DNA of 64,000 nt from NCBI RefSeq assembly GCF_000092305.1, contig NC_014122.1, forward strand, positions 62,001 through 126,000, written 5' to 3'. The DNA comes from Methanocaldococcus infernus ME (GTDB lineage Archaea > AGJL01 > Methanococci > Methanococcales > Methanocaldococcaceae). Of the stretch, positions 46,778 to 55,550 are shown piece by piece; positions within the stretch are counted from its first letter, which is position 1; every line of letters begins with the position of its first letter. The notes beneath the pieces were generated by a model. The model had not been told where the DNA came from and made no database searches. It saw only the letters and a list, made by a program, of their open reading frames with translations. The position numbers and the translations under genes are program-made.

Positions 46778-47416
46778 TTAGAAGTTAAAGAATCTCCTTA
46801 AATAGTCCTTATCTCTATCTATGTAGATGTGAGCATTGTAAATAAAATGGTTATACTCTTTTAACTCCACTTCTAAGCTTTTTGCAACAAGCTCACCTAA
46901 GGATATTAAGCCAAGAGCATTAGAATGAAAGGCTAAGAGGATATCATTACTCCTAAAAAGGACACTCATAATTAACTTATCTTCCCTTAGCTGAAAGCCT
47001 ATATGCTGAAGGCAGGGAACATCTTTAACCTTCTGATCAATAAAGGGCTGCCAGAGGGAGATAACAGCTCTCCTTGAGGTGCTATTATTTTTTAGCTTCT
47101 CTATCACATAGCTTAACTGGTCATTTTTTAACTTCCTATCATAGCTTGGATATTCTCTAATTCTCTCATAGTAGTTATAGGTAAAGTTATTCTGTGAGCC
47201 CTCTAACAACTGTTTTTTATAGCTTTCTATAGCATTCTTCCCAAGAGGATACTTTGAAGATATACTTTTTAACTTAGGATTGGTTATTTTCACAAAAACA
47301 TTTAGCAACTCTTTACATCTCTGACCATCCTCAGTTATCATCTCAGAGCCTTTTTCTAAGATCTCTTTAACTAAGATCTCATAAGCCTTAGCCACAGAAG
47401 GAGCTTTTATAAACAT
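46778..47416 (-). CDS. thyA: Archaeal thymidylate synthase
   Basis: The 212-aa protein is of the short archaeal ThyA class. VKDVPCLQHIGFQLREDKL contains the catalytic cysteine and the nearby QLR, followed by SVLFRSNDILLAFHSNALGL with the conserved Arg, Asp and Asn of the dUMP site. The protein is shorter than bacterial ThyA. It methylates dUMP with a folate-like donor, tetrahydromethanopterin in this group. GTGATCACC precedes the ATG. Confidence 0.88.
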   Translation of the reverse strand: MFIKAPSVAKAYEILVKEILEKGSEMITEDGQRCKELLNVFVKITNPKLKSISSKYPLGKNAIESYKKQLLEGSQNNFTYNYYERIREYPSYDRKLKNDQLSYVIEKLKNNSTSRRAVISLWQPFIDQKVKDVPCLQHIGFQLREDKLIMSVLFRSNDILLAFHSNALGLISLGELVAKSLEVELKEYNHFIYNAHIYIDRDKDYLRRFFNF

Positions 47417-47859
47417 TTGGTGATCACTTTTTATTTTTTGGTGTGGGATTGTTATTTCTTTTAACTTATTTATTCTTATTGGTTTTTAGGTTTTATCTTG
47501 TTTGAAGTTCTTGTTTTTAGGTTTTTGTTGTTTTTAGGTGGGATTTTTTGATTTTTATTTGGTTTTTAGTTGGCTTCGGAGGGTGGCATGATATTATTAA
47601 TTTGAATATTCGGTTTTTATGAATTATTGGGATTTTTTAGTTTTTTAGGTTATTTGTTTTTAGAATTTTATTTTCCCTTTGGAAATTTCGTTTTTAGTTT
47701 AAAGGTTTTGGTTTTATTTGAGTATTAAAGAAAGTAAGGATTTTTATCAAACTTCGGATCTTTTTAAATAAATAGAAGAACCTAACCTTCAGCCTGTTGG
47801 TTAGGATAAAGCTTATATACTATAAGAGCGAATGTTATAAACAAGCAAAATTTTGCCTT
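47417..47859 (+). promoter_or_regulatory. Long G/T-rich CRISPR leader
   Basis: The 443-bp stretch has no ORF and is strongly T+G rich on the plus strand, with the phrase GTTTTTAG recurring about eight times (for example GTTTTTAGGTTTTTG). Near the array lies an inverted repeat CCTAACC ... GGTTAGG (47781-47787 and 47799-47805), then a TATA box GCTTATATAC (47811-47820). Transcription should begin near 47845 and run into the array. M. jannaschii arrays also have a long repeat as leader. Confidence 0.72.
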
Positions 47860-48089
47860 GTAAAATAACGCCCCTAAGGGGATGGAAACAGTAGTTGAGC
47901 ACAGATTTCTCTGTGAATAACATCAAGTAAAATAACGCCCCTAAGGGGATGGAAACCATTTACATTTTGCATTTCTTATCATGCACAACTCGTAAAATAA
48001 CGCCCCTAAGGGGATGGAAACGGTTAATCTATAATGCACAAACAAAAACATTAGGAGAAGTAAAATAACGCTCCTAAGGAGAAAATTTT
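47860..48089 (+). CRISPR. Small CRISPR array: three perfect repeats, one degenerate terminal repeat, three spacers
   Basis: Repeats are 30 nt: GTAAAATAACGCCCCTAAGG then GGATGGAAAC. Copies lie at 47860-47889, 47927-47956 and 47992-48021; a degenerate copy is at 48060-48089. Spacers are 37, 35 and 38 nt. The inner palindrome CCCCTAAGGGG and the ATGGAAAC end, usual for the 5' crRNA handle, put the leader on the left. In the last copy the first 12 bases stay intact, the palindrome becomes CTCCTAAGGAG, and the end is lost. No cas genes are in the window. Confidence 0.95.
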
Positions 48090-48139
48090 TATTATAATTT
48101 TACAATAAAAGCTTGTAACATATTTAAACAGTGCTGAGC

Positions 48140-48601
48140 ATGAAAGTTAGAGAGATCAACAAAAAAGAGAAAGAAGAGATATTCAAAGAGATATATAGAT
48201 ACTGTAAAGACTATGCTTATAAATTTGATTATTCTAAGCTATATGCTCTTAAAGGGAATTGGGTTACAGTGTGTTATTCAAACACCAAGCCCTTGGTTGA
48301 AGATCTCTACTCTATAGGTAATGTCTTTGGAGAGTTCAGGAGAAAGTTTAAGTTATCCTTGGAAGGCTTTACCTTACTCTCAAATAATATAGTAAATAAC
48401 TACTGTATAGTTAATGAGAAAGCTGAATCTCTATTTTTGTATGGTAGAGATATCTTTAAAAGCTCTATCTTAGAAATAAAAGGCTCTGGGAGATTGGCTA
48501 TATTCAACAAAAATAGAGAATTCTTAGGGGTTGGTTATAAGGAGAAAGACATCATCAAAAATATAAAAGATAAGGGATGGTATTTAAGAGAGGGAGGCTA
48601 A
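48140..48601 (+). CDS. PUA-domain protein, Nip7-like
   Basis: The 153-aa protein begins [18 protein letters not shown]. It has an N-terminal alpha/beta domain and a C-terminal PUA domain (about residues 80-150) with [32 protein letters not shown] and a terminal WYLREGG. That layout is typical of Nip7/KD93 proteins in ribosome assembly. ATG 48140 is preferred to GTG 48131. It begins about 50 bases after the CRISPR array but is not cas-like. Its 3' end overlaps tyrS by 18 bases. Confidence 0.68.
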   Translation: MKVREINKKEKEEIFKEIYRYCKDYAYKFDYSKLYALKGNWVTVCYSNTKPLVEDLYSIGNVFGEFRRKFKLSLEGFTLLSNNIVNNYCIVNEKAESLFLYGRDIFKSSILEIKGSGRLAIFNKNREFLGVGYKEKDIIKNIKDKGWYLREGG

Positions 48602-49510
48602 CCTCTTCCTAATAGGCTCTAAGATTTTTATAAGCTCTTCAGCTACTGCATTCTTTAAATCTAATGGATGTAACTCTTTATTTTTATAAGCAGTTTCTAA
48701 CTCCTCATAGCTATTAAATGTTACATCTCCTCCAAACTTCTCAGGCCTCTTGACAACTAAGGGATACTCTAAAAAGTACTTAGCTATCTCTAATATAGGA
48801 TTTCCTTCAACCTCTCCAATAGGACAGTAAGCCTTTTTTATCTTCTCCCTTATAACCTCTGGAGAGTCATCAACAGCTATAAAGTTCCCCTTGGAAGAGC
48901 TCATCTTTCCTTCTCCATCTAAACCAGTTAATACAGGATTATGAATACAAACAACCTTTTTATCTAAAAGCTCTCTTGCTAACATGTGTATCTTTCTCTG
49001 TTCCATCCCTCCAACAGCTACATCAACATCTAAGTAATAGATGTCATTAACTTGCATAATTGGATAAATAACTTCAGCAACCTTAGGATTTTCATCCTCT
49101 CTTGCTATTAACTCCATGCTTCTCCTTGCTCTCTTGAGAGTTGTATTTAAAGCTAACCTGTGTAAATTTAGAACATAATCTCTTTCTAATTGAAACTCAC
49201 TTCCATAAATATAGTTAGCCTCTAACCCCATAGCCTTAAAAACCTTCTTATTATACTCTCCAATCTCTTGAATCTCTTCTAAGCTACCCTTTTGGTTTAG
49301 GTAGGCATGAAGGTCAGCTAATAAGATAATAATGTCAAAGCCAGCCTCTTTTAAGTCCATCATCTTCTTTATCTGTAAGTAGTGGCCTAAGTGTATCTTC
49401 CCACTTGGCTCAAAGCCAATATAAGCTTTTTTCTCCTCCTTCTCTAAGACTTTCTTAAGCTCTTCCTCAGTAACTATCTCTACAGTGTTTCTTTTTATCT
49501 TCTCCAACAT
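48584..49510 (-). CDS. tyrS: Tyrosyl-tRNA synthetase
   Basis: The 308-aa class I synthetase (ATG 49510; GTGAGA upstream) is very close to that of M. jannaschii. [18 protein letters not shown] holds the HIGH-like motif, Tyr and Asp binding residues lie in [20 protein letters not shown] (outline), and KMSSSKG is the KMSKS motif. It charges tRNA-Tyr having a C1-G72 pair. It is last in the tRNA-Arg-led transcript, five bases after the marker 3 gene. Confidence 0.97.
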   Translation of the reverse strand: MLEKIKRNTVEIVTEEELKKVLEKEEKKAYIGFEPSGKIHLGHYLQIKKMMDLKEAGFDIIILLADLHAYLNQKGSLEEIQEIGEYNKKVFKAMGLEANYIYGSEFQLERDYVLNLHRLALNTTLKRARRSMELIAREDENPKVAEVIYPIMQVNDIYYLDVDVAVGGMEQRKIHMLARELLDKKVVCIHNPVLTGLDGEGKMSSSKGNFIAVDDSPEVIREKIKKAYCPIGEVEGNPILEIAKYFLEYPLVVKRPEKFGGDVTFNSYEELETAYKNKELHPLDLKNAVAEELIKILEPIRKRLASLS

Positions 49511-49515
49511 GGGTC

Positions 49516-51000
49516 TCACTTCTTTAGCAATATGTAAATATCTTCTCCAGTTCTAACCTTCTTTAAGAACTCCCAATTTTCTAAAACCCTACCTACAATA
49601 TTTGTTTTTTCAAAGCTCTCTCCTGTTGGTCCAAACTTGTCATGATCAGAAAGCCTAACTCCTATCATTCCCTTGTATCTACTAACCATATTTGAAACTC
49701 CAATCTCTAAGCCCTTAACCACATTCTCAGGGGTGTTTTCAGGCAACAAACCTTTAGCATAATCAGGGTTCCCTTTAAACATGACTATATCTTTATGTTT
49801 AAAATAGACATGTAACTTTCCTACCCTCTTTGTGGTTAACCCTGTTGTTCTCCTAAAGTACCATGAAGTTATTGGAGCTTTATCATCATATAAGGTTATG
49901 GTAATAATATTCTCCTTACTTATAGCCTTTAACTTAACCTTCTTCTCTTTTAGGACATTTAAAGTGTATTCAGGCTCTTGCTCTACAACTATCCCCTTTC
50001 CTTCAACTTCAACCTCTATCCCATGCTTCTCAAACATCTCTATAGCTTTCTCAACCTCTAAGCCAATAGCACATAATCTTTCAGGAACTGTTTTAACAGT
50101 TAAAGTTCCAGTTTCAGAGAAATCTATTAGCTCCATCCCCTTCCTAACCTTACCTACAACAGTGTGTGATAGTGAAGAGCTTCTACTCTCTTTATAAATG
50201 AAAACTTTCCCCTCTCCATCCCCAAAGTTTCTTACTGTTATAACCCCTCTATCTCTATCAACTAAATTCCCTTCCTCTATCTTTAAACCTTTAAGTGAAG
50301 CATTGGCTATAAAAGTATTTGTATATTCATCAATTTTAAACTCATGGTTTTCCATTATAGCTAAGCAGTGCTCAGTTGCAGAAGGCACTTCAAAGAACTC
50401 AGCTTCAAAGTAAGTTATAATCTTCCAACCATCTTCTAACTTTGTATTTAAATCAGTTGTAACAATATAGTCAACTAACTCTTTTTCTTCACTGATTAGC
50501 TCAATATCTATAATATAGTCTTTTAGCCCTAAATTACTCAAAACCCATTTTCCTCCTACAACCCTTCCAATTTTTGGCTCCTCCAATCCATAAATTCCTG
50601 AGGTTTTTTTAGTTATAAAGACTAAGTGCCCTTCATCCTTATCCAATCCAGATAAACTTAAAAGGACATCCCATTTATTAAACACTTTCTCCTTATCAGA
50701 AACTTCCAAGTCTATCCTTGTAGGTCCAAAGGCTATGTCAAAGTGACTAATCCATCTAACCCTTTTAACAAACTTCTTATAATTTTTTAGGAAGAAATTA
50801 GAAGCTTCATTATCTTCAGTGACAGCTATGGTTATATTTCCTTTATTTGTTTTAACTAAAAATTTTCTTGTAGCCTCAGCCTCTTTTTTAATTCCTTTTA
50901 TAATAACTATATTAGCCCCTTCCTTGTAAAATTCCCCATCTAAAACATCCTTTAAAGTCTCTCCTCTCTTAACCTTATCATTAACTATAACCTCTGCCAT
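49516..51000 (-). CDS. Methanogenesis marker protein 3 (UPF0288)
   Basis: The 494-aa protein matches the methanogen-specific UPF0288/marker 3 family: a beta-rich N-terminal domain, [31 protein letters not shown], and a C-terminal segment with [17 protein letters not shown] and [14 protein letters not shown] that resembles cyclophilin-like repeats. Like marker 7 it is associated with methyl-coenzyme M reductase activation. GGTGATTCA precedes the ATG. It lies between the HIT gene and tyrS. Confidence 0.78.
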   Translation of the reverse strand: MAEVIVNDKVKRGETLKDVLDGEFYKEGANIVIIKGIKKEAEATRKFLVKTNKGNITIAVTEDNEASNFFLKNYKKFVKRVRWISHFDIAFGPTRIDLEVSDKEKVFNKWDVLLSLSGLDKDEGHLVFITKKTSGIYGLEEPKIGRVVGGKWVLSNLGLKDYIIDIELISEEKELVDYIVTTDLNTKLEDGWKIITYFEAEFFEVPSATEHCLAIMENHEFKIDEYTNTFIANASLKGLKIEEGNLVDRDRGVITVRNFGDGEGKVFIYKESRSSSLSHTVVGKVRKGMELIDFSETGTLTVKTVPERLCAIGLEVEKAIEMFEKHGIEVEVEGKGIVVEQEPEYTLNVLKEKKVKLKAISKENIITITLYDDKAPITSWYFRRTTGLTTKRVGKLHVYFKHKDIVMFKGNPDYAKGLLPENTPENVVKGLEIGVSNMVSRYKGMIGVRLSDHDKFGPTGESFEKTNIVGRVLENWEFLKKVRTGEDIYILLKK

Positions 51001-51030
51001 TGAATCACCAAAAAAGTTAAAAGAGTTTTT

Positions 51031-51420
51031 TTAGCTTTTCAATATTTTATAGACCTCATCTAAATCTAAATTCTTCTGAACCTCTCCAAATTTAACAGCT
51101 TCTTCTTCTCCATATCTTGGAATAATGTGGATATGGACATGATCAACTTCTTGTCCAGCTGCTCTACCATTGTTATTAACTATATTGTATCCTTTAAAGT
51201 TTAATTTCTTTAATATCTCTATGGTTTTTTTAACCCCAACCATTAATTTACAGAGCTCTTCATCAGGTAATTCATCAAACCTTTCATAGTGTTTCTTAGG
51301 TACTACTAAAGTATGCCCCTTACTCCTTGGATTTATGTCCAAGAAAGATATAACATAGTCATCTTCATAAACTATCTTAGCTGGAATCTCTTTATTAACT
51401 ATTTTACAGAAGATGCACAT
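51031..51420 (-). CDS. HIT-family hydrolase
   Basis: The 129-aa protein starts CIFCKIVNKEIPAKIVYED (ATG 51420 with AAGGTGG upstream) and has INPRSKGHTLVVPKKHY and the histidine triad HVHIHIIPR. HIT proteins hydrolyse nucleotidyl bonds such as AMP-lysine or diadenosine polyphosphates. Two cysteines in CIFC plus a histidine may bind zinc as in Hint-like proteins. It is downstream of purC. Confidence 0.92.
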   Translation of the reverse strand: MCIFCKIVNKEIPAKIVYEDDYVISFLDINPRSKGHTLVVPKKHYERFDELPDEELCKLMVGVKKTIEILKKLNFKGYNIVNNNGRAAGQEVDHVHIHIIPRYGEEEAVKFGEVQKNLDLDEVYKILKS

Positions 51421-51430
51421 AGTAACCACC

Positions 51431-52150
51431 TTAGATAAGTTTTAATCTCTTAGCCACTTCTCTATACTTACTAATTACATCCCCTAAGTCTTTCCTAAAG
51501 ACATCTTTGTCTAAGATATCTCCACTACTCTTATCCCACAACCTCATAGTATCAGGGCTTATCTCATCAGCCACCACTAACCTATCCTTATATCTTCCAA
51601 TCTCTATTTTGAAATCAACTAATTCAATTCCAACCTCATCAAACACCTTTTTTAATACTTCATTAACCTTTAAAGCTATCTCTCTCATCTTTTTAAGCTC
51701 TTCCTCAGTGGCTAAGCCCAAGTTTATAGCTATGTCTTCATTTAACATAGGATCATGATATTCATCATTCTTATAGTCAAATTGAACAATTGGCCTTTTT
51801 AACCTTTCTCCCTCTTTAAATGGATATCTTCTACATAAGCTACCAGCAGCTATATTTCTAACAATAACCTCTATTGGAATGATTTCAACCTTCTTAGCCA
51901 ACATATAATTTGGCTCTATATACTCTAAAAAGTGTGTCTCTATCCCATTCTCTTCCAACTTTTTGAATAAGTAAGAGGAGATTAGAGCATTTAAGTAACC
52001 CTTTCCTTCCTTAACATCTTTCTTAGCCCCATCCCCTGCTGTAATGTCATCCCTAAACTCTATTAAAACTTTATCTTCATCAACCTCATAGATAGACTTA
52101 GCCTTCCCACTGTATATAGGCTTTTTTGCCTTTATCTCTTCTATGTTCAC
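51431..52150 (-). CDS. purC: Phosphoribosylaminoimidazole-succinocarboxamide synthase
   Basis: The 239-aa enzyme joins CAIR and aspartate with ATP in purine synthesis. PIYSGKAKSIYEVD, EFRDDITAGDGAKKD, PIEVIVRNIAAGSLCRRYPF and DEISPDTMRLWD are the SAICAR synthetase signatures. The length is normal. It overlaps the hemD stop by one base and so is translated in step with it. Confidence 0.96.
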   Translation of the reverse strand: MNIEEIKAKKPIYSGKAKSIYEVDEDKVLIEFRDDITAGDGAKKDVKEGKGYLNALISSYLFKKLEENGIETHFLEYIEPNYMLAKKVEIIPIEVIVRNIAAGSLCRRYPFKEGERLKRPIVQFDYKNDEYHDPMLNEDIAINLGLATEEELKKMREIALKVNEVLKKVFDEVGIELVDFKIEIGRYKDRLVVADEISPDTMRLWDKSSGDILDKDVFRKDLGDVISKYREVAKRLKLI

Positions 52151-52842
52151 TATTTCACCCTCTCTATAGCCTCTAAGATTCCTTCTATAGTATATTTTTT
52201 AGCCACTATTGGATTTAGCCCAAATCTTTTAACCCTCTCAGCAGTTACAGGTCCTATAGCAATAATATAATTTTCCTCTATCTTCTTTTTAAGCTCTTCA
52301 TCCACATACTTTAAAAAATTCTCAGCTATAAGGCCACTTGTAAAGGTTATGATAAAGGTGTCTAAGTTTTTTAGAGATAAAACTTTCTCTTTAAGATTCT
52401 CTGGCTCTAAGGATTCATAGACATAAATATATGTTGGATGTAAAACCCTTAAAACATCTCTTGTAGCCCTTGTTGTTGGAATTAAAATTTTCCCTTCAAC
52501 TTTTTTAATCTCCTCTAATAGCTTCTCAGCTCTATACTCACTTGGAACTATCTCAGGAGATTTTTTAAATAGCTCTTCAACCTTCTTAGCAGTCTTCTCT
52601 CCAATACAGGCTATTATCTTCTCCTTAACTTTCTCCCTCTCATCTTCAGAGAGATTTAAGTATAAACCTTTAACTCCCCTTGGAGATGTAAAAGCTATAA
52701 TGTCATAGTTATCTAAATTAATTTTAACTTTTTTATATCTTATCTCTAAGCAAGGAATTTTTATTACTGAATAACCTTTCTTAGTTAGCAATTGACAAAA
52801 GCTCTTAGCCACATCCTCAGGCCTTGTGACAATAACATTCAT
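52150..52842 (-). CDS. hemD: Uroporphyrinogen-III synthase
   Basis: The 230-aa protein starts VTRPEDVAKSFCQLL, has IIAFTSPRGVKGLYLN, IACIGEKTAKKVEEL, and TFTSGLIAENFL and IAIGPVTAERVKRFG, the two-lobed pattern of HemD. It closes and inverts the D ring of hydroxymethylbilane. The product feeds cobamides, F430 and sirohaem. Its start overlaps the DUF92 stop by four bases. Confidence 0.9.
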   Translation of the reverse strand: MNVIVTRPEDVAKSFCQLLTKKGYSVIKIPCLEIRYKKVKINLDNYDIIAFTSPRGVKGLYLNLSEDEREKVKEKIIACIGEKTAKKVEELFKKSPEIVPSEYRAEKLLEEIKKVEGKILIPTTRATRDVLRVLHPTYIYVYESLEPENLKEKVLSLKNLDTFIITFTSGLIAENFLKYVDEELKKKIEENYIIAIGPVTAERVKRFGLNPIVAKKYTIEGILEAIERVK

Positions 52843-53525
52843 AATATCACATAAATTAAAATTCCAATTAAACCACCAAATAAGGTAGCCAATAGATTAG
52901 TTATCTCATTATCTATTAAACCCCTTCTCTCAAAGAGAGCTCCAAGTATGCTATCAAATAAATTTCCTAAAAAACCTGAGACAGCTGTGGAAATTAAAAG
53001 CTTAAAATCATTAAATAAAATGTAAGAGAAAATTCCAATAGATAGAGAGCCTAAGAAACCAGCTAATAAGCCTAACTTACTAACAGCTCCATCCTCTCCT
53101 TTCTCAACAGGCTTTAAGGTTGTTATTAAAATAGGCTTCTCCTTAGAGAGAACCCCTATTTCTGATGAGAAAGTGTCAGAGGCTGCAGTACTTAGAGAGC
53201 CAGTAAAGGCTGGTAGGAAAATAGGGGATAGTATAGAGAGAAGGGCAAAGATAAAAGGGATTAGCCCATTTGCCAGCACATTTTTTAAACTCCTCTGTGT
53301 TTCCTCCAACTTATATTTTCTCTTTTCTTTAAGCCCTATCTTACTAACTAAGCTCCCAAGTATAAAAAAAGATAGCAATAGAATGAAATATTTAACTCCA
53401 CAAAAGTAGAGTAAGGTAAAGCCCATAATAGAAGCTCCTATAACTCCTTTATTATCTAAAGCCTTACTTCTCTTTATAAGAAATGCCAAAATTAAAATAA
53501 TAATAATTGAAATAATTAACTTCAT
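52839..53525 (-). CDS. DUF92-family integral membrane protein (VTE6/phytyl phosphate kinase-like)
   Basis: The 228-aa protein has about six hydrophobic segments, with ALDNKGVIGASIMGF and SDTFSSEIGVLSKEKPILITTLKPVEKGEDG (outline) between them and SGFLGNLFDSILGALFERRG near the C-terminus. This matches DUF92, whose plant member VTE6 phosphorylates phytyl phosphate. A role in isoprenoid-lipid phosphate metabolism is likely by family. Its ATG is only 15 bases after the tRNA 3' end. Confidence 0.82.
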   Translation of the reverse strand: MKLIISIIIILILAFLIKRSKALDNKGVIGASIMGFTLLYFCGVKYFILLLSFFILGSLVSKIGLKEKRKYKLEETQRSLKNVLANGLIPFIFALLSILSPIFLPAFTGSLSTAASDTFSSEIGVLSKEKPILITTLKPVEKGEDGAVSKLGLLAGFLGSLSIGIFSYILFNDFKLLISTAVSGFLGNLFDSILGALFERRGLIDNEITNLLATLFGGLIGILIYVIL

Positions 53526-53539
53526 GTTCTCACAAAAAG

Positions 53540-53613
53540 AGCCCTGGCCGGGATTTGAACCCGGGTCTGGGGATCCGAAGTCCCCCGTTCTGTCCGGGCT
53601 AAACTACCAGGGC
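53540..53613 (-). tRNA. tRNA-Arg (anticodon UCG)
   Basis: The minus strand folds as a cloverleaf: acceptor GCCCTGG/CCAGGGC, D arm GTTT...GAAC with G18-G19-A20, anticodon arm GGGGA-CTTCGGA-TCCCC (UCG at 34-36), short variable loop AGAC, and T arm CCGGG-TTCAAAT-CCCGG. A20 and C35 agree with arginine identity. The base after C72 is T, so position 73 would be U, which is unusual; CCA is not encoded. A minus-strand TATA, AATATTTATAG, lies just upstream (about 53639-53649). Confidence 0.92.
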
Positions 53614-53663
53614 TTTAAAGTTCTAATTATTATTAAAGTCTATAAATATTTTTAGGTGAACTC

Positions 53664-54563
53664 ATGATCTTAGTCACAGGAGGAGCAGGATTTATAGGTA
53701 GTCATGTGGTTGATAAGTTAATTGACCAAGGTTATGAAGTTTTGGTTATAGATAATTTAACAACAGGAAATTTAAAAAATTTAAACCCTAAGGCTAAGTT
53801 CTTAAAGCATGATATAAGAGAGGCTTTAGATATTAAGGATGTTGAAGCCATTATTCACCATGCAGCTCAAATTAATGTTAGGCACTCAGTAGAGAAGCCA
53901 AGATATGATGCAGATGTTAATGTCTTAGGAACTATAAATTTATTAGAGCTGGCAAGAAAAGCTGATGCTAAATTTATTTATGCCTCTTCCATGGCTGTTT
54001 ATGGAAATCCTAAGTATTTGCCAGTTGATGAAAACCATGAGATTGATCCAATCTCTCCCTATGGGTTGAGTAAGTACTGTGGAGAACTCTATATAAAGCT
54101 TTATAATAACCTCTATGGCTTAGAATACTCTATATTAAGATATTCTAATGTTTATGGAGAAAGGCAGAATCCAAAAGGAGAGGCTGGAGTTATCTCCATT
54201 TTTATAAGTAAAATTTTGAGTGGAGAAAGGCCAGTGATCTTTGGAAATGGAGAACAGACAAGGGACTTTGTCTATGTTGGAGATGTGGCTAAAGCCAATG
54301 TTATGGCTCTAAATTGGAAAAATGAAGTTGTAAATATAGGGACAGGGACAGAGATAACCATAAATAAGCTTTATAAAATTATTAAGGAGAAGATGAACTA
54401 TAATGAGGAGCCAATCTATGATAAGCCAAGGAAGGGGGATGTTTATAGAGTTTATTTAGACATAACAAGGGCTAAAAAGCTTGGCTGGGAGCCAGAGGTT
54501 TCCCTAAATGAAGGGCTGGATAGAGTGATAAGTTGGATGAGAAAATGTGGACAAGGGAATTAA
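53664..54563 (+). CDS. NAD-dependent sugar epimerase, UDP-glucose 4-epimerase type
   Basis: The 299-aa extended short-chain dehydrogenase has the nucleotide loop VTGGAGFIGSHVVDKL, YASSMAVYGNP, the catalytic SPYGLSKYCGE (Y-x3-K), RYSNVYGERQNP, and RDFVYVGDVAKA. The length and motifs fit archaeal GalE-like UDP-glucose or UDP-GlcNAc 4-epimerases; the sugar is not certain. AGGTGAACTC precedes the ATG. It diverges from the tRNA-Arg gene and overlaps dacZ. Confidence 0.88.
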   Translation: MILVTGGAGFIGSHVVDKLIDQGYEVLVIDNLTTGNLKNLNPKAKFLKHDIREALDIKDVEAIIHHAAQINVRHSVEKPRYDADVNVLGTINLLELARKADAKFIYASSMAVYGNPKYLPVDENHEIDPISPYGLSKYCGELYIKLYNNLYGLEYSILRYSNVYGERQNPKGEAGVISIFISKILSGERPVIFGNGEQTRDFVYVGDVAKANVMALNWKNEVVNIGTGTEITINKLYKIIKEKMNYNEEPIYDKPRKGDVYRVYLDITRAKKLGWEPEVSLNEGLDRVISWMRKCGQGN

Positions 54564-55468
54564 TAAAGCATGGGCTAAGCTTGGCCAATGATATAGATGC
54601 CAATGCCTTCTTTCTATTTACAGAGACAGGAAAATCTTTTGACATCTTATTAGATATTCTTAAGGAAAAGGGAGAGGTAAAAAAGAGAAAATTTTCATTG
54701 TTGGATAAAATTTTGAAGAAAGAGTTAAAGATTATTGTTTTTACACCAAATGAAACCACATATAAGAGAATCTCAAAAGAGAAAGATGAGAATATTGATA
54801 TTGTATTTTTGGGATATAGAGAGGAGGAGAGGTATCAGATAGTTTTGAGTGGCTTAGTTCACTCTCTAAACTTAAGGAAGATAGAAAAAAGTGACAAGGT
54901 TGTTAGTGTAGTGGGCCCAAAGAATGGAAAATTAGATACTATCATGATCTTAAAGGTTGATGAGCATATAAAAATTACAAGAGTTTATGAACTATTAAAT
55001 AGCTTAGATCAGAAAATGAGAAGAACAGTTAAAGAAGTGTTAAAATTAGCTATGGAAATTGGGAGAGAGGGAAAAGAAGGGAAAAGAGTAGGGACACTCT
55101 TTGTTATAGGGGATACTTTAAATGTTATAAGTATGTCAAGGCCCTTAATCTTAAACCCCTTTGCAGGGCATGAGGCTAAGATCTTTGATCCAGATGTTAA
55201 GGGAACAATAAAGGAATTAAGTAGTATAGATGGAGCCTTTATAATAACTGAAGAGGGAAAAGTAGTTTCAGCTGGAAGATATCTTGATGTTAAAGGAGAT
55301 GTTAATCTAAAAAAAGGACTTGGAGCAAGACATGTGGCTGCAGCAGGTATAACAAAAAATACAAATGCTATAGCTATAACAGTTTCTGAAAGTGGAGGAA
55401 TAGTTAGAATCTTTAAAGATGGAGAGATGGTAGCTGAACTTGACCCAAATAAAGTATTATTATTTTAA
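54545..55468 (+). CDS. dacZ: Diadenylate cyclase (c-di-AMP synthase) DacZ
   Basis: The 307-aa protein has a variable N-terminal domain to about residue 170 and a C-terminal DisA_N cyclase domain: IDGAFIITEEGKVVSAGRYLDV with the catalytic DGA and GLGARHVAAAGITKNTNAIAI with the RH-x motif (both outlines), then VSESGGIVRIFKDG. Archaeal DacZ makes c-di-AMP, which controls osmotic and potassium balance. ATG 54545 overlaps the epimerase 3' end; an in-frame TTG at 54533 is a less likely start. Confidence 0.85.
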   Translation: MWTRELIKHGLSLANDIDANAFFLFTETGKSFDILLDILKEKGEVKKRKFSLLDKILKKELKIIVFTPNETTYKRISKEKDENIDIVFLGYREEERYQIVLSGLVHSLNLRKIEKSDKVVSVVGPKNGKLDTIMILKVDEHIKITRVYELLNSLDQKMRRTVKEVLKLAMEIGREGKEGKRVGTLFVIGDTLNVISMSRPLILNPFAGHEAKIFDPDVKGTIKELSSIDGAFIITEEGKVVSAGRYLDVKGDVNLKKGLGARHVAAAGITKNTNAIAITVSESGGIVRIFKDGEMVAELDPNKVLLF

Positions 55469-55482
55469 AACCAAAAAAAGAG

Positions 55483-55544
55483 AAGGCGTCAGTTCGCCCA
55501 TCAATCATCATAGCTCAGCAGCTACTCCGATCATCATCCGCCTT
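55483..55544 (-). ncRNA. C/D box guide sRNA, in the 3' flank of rps6e
   Basis: On the minus strand the order is complete: terminal stem AAGGCG/CGCCTT, box C ATGATGA (55531-55537), guide TCGGAGTAGCTG, box D' CTGA (55515-55518), three-base spacer, box C' ATGATGA (55505-55511), guide TTGATGGGCGAA, box D CTGA (55489-55492). Both guides are 12 nt, the normal archaeal size. It starts six bases after the rps6e stop and is followed by a T run. The second guide matches the UUCGCC region of 23S rRNA. Confidence 0.9.
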
Positions 55545-55550
55545 TTTTGT

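Noticed and set aside
47860-48601. The gene after the CRISPR array as a cas or CRISPR-associated gene.
   Set aside because: It is a PUA/Nip7-like ribosome-assembly protein with no Cas motifs.
55485-55548. Rho-independent-like terminator for dacZ on the plus strand (GGCG...CGCC then T6).
   Set aside because: The minus strand has complete C/D boxes and guides in correct order, a far more specific explanation; the T run may still end plus-strand transcripts.
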